Below the pieces are notes generated by a model. That model searched no databases and was not told the origin of the DNA. It was given only the letters and a program-made list of their open reading frames with translations. From Gemella sp. zg-570 (GTDB lineage: Bacteria; Bacillota; Bacilli; Staphylococcales; Gemellaceae), in NCBI RefSeq assembly GCF_018866345.1, contig NZ_CP076443.1, positions 1,387,501 through 1,451,500 of the forward strand: a stretch of 64,000 bases of DNA. The letters run 5' to 3'. The stretch's first letter is position 1. The number at the start of each line of letters is the position of its first letter. The position numbers and the translations under genes are program-made. This document shows, piece by piece, positions 61,037 through 64,000 of the stretch.

Positions 61037-62347
61037 TTAATTGTCTAATGATTTTAAAAATTTTTGTTGATATTTATTAATATCTCCTGCTCCCATAAAT
61101 AAAATTACAGAGTTTTCTAATTTGGATAGGGTAGAAAAATCTTCTTCCCCTCTTATAACTTTCGCATTCTCATCTACTACTTTTCTCAAATCTTCTATGC
61201 TTACATTACCACTCGTTTCCCTTGCCGAAGCAAAAATTGGATACAAGTAAACATCATCAGCCTTGCGTAAACTCTGAGCAAAGCCATCTAAAAATGCTTC
61301 AGTTCTAGTAAATGTATGGGGTTGGAAAATTGCTACCACATTTTTATCTTTATATTTTCTGCGTGCCGTATTTATCGTAGCTTCAATTTCTCTTGGGTGA
61401 TGAGCATAGTCATCAACTATGATATTATTTTTAAATTTATATTCAATAAAACGACGCTGGGCATTTTTATAATTTTTTGCCGCTTCTTGCATTTTTTCTA
61501 GTGGAATGCCATTTATATCAGCCATAGCTATAACAGCAAGTGCATTACTAATTTCATGAAGTCCAAAAACTCGCATAACAAATTTTCCGAAAAATTCACC
61601 GTGCTTATAAACATCAAACTTACTAGTTTCTTCAGAAGTTTCTAAATTTCTAACTTGATAGTCGTTGCTATCCTTAAAGCCATAAGAAATCATTTGGGCT
61701 GAATAAGATTTTAGTTTTGACGCTAACAAGTCATCACCACAGTAAACGACAGCATCTCTTACCTGATTTACAAATGATTGAAAAGCATCTAAAACATCAC
61801 TCTCATCTTTGAAATAATCTGGGTGGTCAAAATCAACATTGGTTACTATCGCATAATTAGGTCTATAATGTAAAAAATGACGATAGTATTCACAGGCTTC
61901 AAAGATAAATAAATCTGAATTTTTTTTACCCAGCCCTGTGCCATCTCCTATTAAGTAGGAAATGTCTTTTACATTTTTAAAGATGGTGCTTGCCATTGTT
62001 GTTGTAGTAGTTTTACCGTGAGCACCCGTGATTGCGATAGATTTTATTTTATCTGCTATTTTTCCTAAAAACTCACTATATGTGTAGGTTGTTAGTCCTA
62101 ATTCTTTTGCCCTGACATATTCTATATGTTCTTCATTAAAGGCATTTCCTAAAATTATGGTAAGTCCTTCTTCAATATTTTTTTCAGAATAGGCTAATAT
62201 TTTTATATTTCTATCTTCTAGTTTTTTTTGTGTAAAAAAATAGGTTTCAATATCTGAGCCTTGAACGTAATATCCCATATCATGTAATATTTGTGCCAAG
62301 GGACTCATACCAGAACCCTTTATTCCTATTAAATGAAATTTTTCCAT
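61037..62347 (-). CDS. murC: UDP-N-acetylmuramate-L-alanine ligase
   Basis: A 436-residue Mur ligase: HLIGIKGSGMSPLAQILHDMGYYVQGSD (Rossmann), SIAITGAHGKTTTTTMAS (P-loop), EACEYYRHFLHYRPNYAIVTNVDFDHPDYF (active-site region), VDDYAHHPREIEATI, IFQPHTFTRTEAFLDGFA. It adds L-Ala to UDP-MurNAc in the cytoplasm. Normal length, upstream of the DUF948 gene. Confidence 0.98.
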   Translation of the reverse strand: MEKFHLIGIKGSGMSPLAQILHDMGYYVQGSDIETYFFTQKKLEDRNIKILAYSEKNIEEGLTIILGNAFNEEHIEYVRAKELGLTTYTYSEFLGKIADKIKSIAITGAHGKTTTTTMASTIFKNVKDISYLIGDGTGLGKKNSDLFIFEACEYYRHFLHYRPNYAIVTNVDFDHPDYFKDESDVLDAFQSFVNQVRDAVVYCGDDLLASKLKSYSAQMISYGFKDSNDYQVRNLETSEETSKFDVYKHGEFFGKFVMRVFGLHEISNALAVIAMADINGIPLEKMQEAAKNYKNAQRRFIEYKFKNNIIVDDYAHHPREIEATINTARRKYKDKNVVAIFQPHTFTRTEAFLDGFAQSLRKADDVYLYPIFASARETSGNVSIEDLRKVVDENAKVIRGEEDFSTLSKLENSVILFMGAGDINKYQQKFLKSLDN

Positions 62348-62432
62348 ATTCTCCTCCTAATTAAAGTAACTTTTATACAAGCAAATTAATTCTACCCTAT
62401 ATTAGAATTTTTTTCAAGAGTTAGGCAAATAT

Positions 62433-63158
62433 CTAATTTGCTAAGAGTTTAGAAAATACATTATTGATTCTATTCGTCTTGTAGCCCTTGTAGTCATAAG
62501 TATAATTTTCATCTGATAGGTGCCACTTTTTTTCTATAAAAAAAGTTTGCAAGCCTAATTTTTGAGCTGGAACAATATCATGATAAAAAGAATCACCAAC
62601 CATGAGTGTATGTTCCGCCCTTAAATTATGATTTTCAATTATTTGTAAAAAAGCCTGACTATTTGGTTTATTTAGCATTGTTTCAGAAGAGATATAAATA
62701 CCATCAAAAATATCTAAAATTTTCATTTTTTCTAATTTTAATCTCTGCTCTCTTGCTATGCCATTAGTAAGAAGAAAAATTTTGTATTTTGATTTTAATT
62801 TAGTTAGGTTGCTAGTTAAAATTTTATCTTCTCTAATATCTGCCAAGATAAATTCAAACATTTTTTCATAATATTTTTGGGCATCTTCTTCTGTAAAATT
62901 AAGACCTAGCTCTTTCATAGTTGCCATAATTCTTAAAAATCGTAAGTGTCTTAATCTAGTTTTACCTTGAGAAATATCGGATAATATATTTTCATTGTAT
63001 TTTTTAAATATTGCAAAAAATTTTTCGTAACTTGCATATGGGGATAAGTTTAGATAATTATACATATCTCTATTTGCTCTTAACCAGGATTTACTAAAGT
63101 CATACAGGGTGTTGTCCAAATCAAAAATTACAGCCTTAATATTTTCTTTCATAAGCAC
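62433..63158 (-). CDS. HAD-family hydrolase (YjjG-like)
   Basis: A 241-residue HAD phosphatase: AVIFDLDNTLYDF (motif I DxDxT), KIFLLTNGIAREQ (motif II), NKPNSQAFLQIIENHN (motif III Lys), TLMVGDSFYHDIVPAQKLGLQTFFIE (motif IV). The helical cap lies between. Similar to YjjG/noncanonical nucleotide phosphatases; substrate not predictable. Start overlaps the upstream gene by one base. Confidence 0.92.
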   Translation of the reverse strand: MLMKENIKAVIFDLDNTLYDFSKSWLRANRDMYNYLNLSPYASYEKFFAIFKKYNENILSDISQGKTRLRHLRFLRIMATMKELGLNFTEEDAQKYYEKMFEFILADIREDKILTSNLTKLKSKYKIFLLTNGIAREQRLKLEKMKILDIFDGIYISSETMLNKPNSQAFLQIIENHNLRAEHTLMVGDSFYHDIVPAQKLGLQTFFIEKKWHLSDENYTYDYKGYKTNRINNVFSKLLAN

Positions 63159-64000
63159 TATTCCTCCACTAAATAAAATGGATAGGTTGCTAGCTTGATA
63201 TTAAATTTAGTATCCTTTATTTTATCTGTTTCTCCGTCTGCCTGCAAATAATTTTCACCAGACACATTTATAGTGAATTCCTTGCCGATAATTTTGGTGA
63301 ATTTTGGAGTTTTTTCAAAATGTTTTCCAGTTTTTAAAACGTGGGGTAGTAGTCTTAAAATATCCTTAGCAGAAATATCTTTTGCCAAAGCCAGATAAAT
63401 CAAACCACTATTTTTATGGGCGTCAGGAATTATTTTTATTCCACCACCAAAATATTGATTTTTCATAAATGACGCAAATAAAATATTTTTGTGTTTATAA
63501 ACTTCTTTATTATCAACAGAAATTTCAGCATCAAAAACACTTCTATTTCTAAAAGCAGCAAGTATCTTAGAAATATAAATCATTTTTCCCATTTTTGCCC
63601 TATTAAGAATATTTTTCTTTTTATCTTGGTTGGTTAGATGTGAAATTAGGGCATCAAAACCTATACCCATACCATTCATAGCTACATAGGCAAGCCCCCG
63701 TTCATTACTTACTTCTATAAATTCAAGATTTTCTAAATCAACTTTAAAAATATTATCAATAAATTTTTCTGCATCGGCTGTAAGTTTTAAGGATCTAGCA
63801 AAATCATTACCAGTTCCAGATGGAAAATATGATATAGGTATTTTTTCTTTAAGACTATGAAGACCATACATAGCCTCATTAAGAGTACCATCTCCACCGA
63901 CAACAACTATTCTATGATTTTCTTTATATTTATTTTTCAAGGCAATTTCTTGTATTAATATTTTAGTATGTTTTGGATATTTTGTTGTATAAACTTTAAA
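63158..64000 (-). CDS. Diacylglycerol kinase family lipid kinase (partial)
   Basis: Reading continues in frame from the right edge (KVYTTKYPKHTKILIQEIALKNKYKENHRIVVVGGDGTLNEAMYG), so the true start is beyond the window. VVVGGDGTLNEA is the ATP-binding motif of the DAGK/YegS family, and SYFPSGTGNDFARSL is the second conserved block. It phosphorylates a lipid such as diacylglycerol at the membrane. Co-directional with the HAD gene. Confidence 0.93.
   Translation of the reverse strand, partial: FKVYTTKYPKHTKILIQEIALKNKYKENHRIVVVGGDGTLNEAMYGLHSLKEKIPISYFPSGTGNDFARSLKLTADAEKFIDNIFKVDLENLEFIEVSNERGLAYVAMNGMGIGFDALISHLTNQDKKKNILNRAKMGKMIYISKILAAFRNRSVFDAEISVDNKEVYKHKNILFASFMKNQYFGGGIKIIPDAHKNSGLIYLALAKDISAKDILRLLPHVLKTGKHFEKTPKFTKIIGKEFTINVSGENYLQADGETDKIKDTKFNIKLATYPFYLVEE

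Noticed and set aside
1-64000. CRISPR arrays, rRNA and tRNA genes.
   Set aside because: No direct repeats with regular unique spacers were found apart from iterons and short boxes, and no tRNA or rRNA signature was recognised.

Overview
The window looks like a chromosomal stretch of a low-GC Gram-positive coccus. The gene set (hisS-aspS behind a T-box, a Mn/Fe-type ABC transporter with a divergent DtxR-family regulator, gltS, murC, a lipid kinase) and the strong AT bias suggest Gemella or a close relative; the genus is an inference. Three blocks are visible: the edge of a conjugative element (1 to about 3.27 kb), a 45.8 kb prophage with a defence cargo (4,131-49,943), and ordinary core chromosome (about 50.3-64 kb).

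The prophage sits inside a type III restriction-modification methyltransferase gene (mod) that starts just after aspS. The 5' part of mod lies at 49,942-50,273 and the rest at 3,269-4,132, both on the minus strand. Joining them across a shared TC/GA dinucleotide restores a continuous reading frame through the catalytic DPPYNTG motif. The rebuilt phage attachment site has a 9-bp inverted repeat exactly 17 bp on each side of that dinucleotide, which fits the tandem large serine recombinases next to the left end. mod is broken a second time at its AdoMet-binding FxGxG motif by the left-hand element, which carries repA with a six-unit 23-bp iteron array, pcfB and the start of a virD4-like gene.

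The phage is a siphovirus-type element transcribed right to left: sigma-like regulator, replication genes (DUF2800, DUF2815, PolA, primase-helicase, VRR-NUC, SNF2 helicase), DUF1492 regulator, HNH, terminases with an AdoMet synthetase and two DNA methylases, capsid, tail, lysis, integration. It is decayed: the capsid gene has an in-frame internal deletion, the tape measure gene a 2-bp duplication, polA an in-frame TGA, the tail tube gene an in-frame TAA, and the tail chaperone extension a one-base homopolymer loss. The recombinases, a toxin-antitoxin pair and the defence cargo look intact, so the element resembles a domesticated defence carrier.

The cargo (41.7-49.5 kb) is the most interesting part. 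It is a translationally coupled operon with a three-component ABC-ATPase (ABC-3C-like) system, a small HTH regulator and a candidate restriction endonuclease, facing two 5-methylcytosine methyltransferases. One methyltransferase carries an N-terminal HTH domain homologous to the free regulator. The whole arrangement suggests a type II restriction system with two strand-specific methylases wired into an ABC-3C operon. Two families of 39-bp intergenic repeats, probably phage promoters, and several inverted repeats and structured leaders add a regulatory layer.
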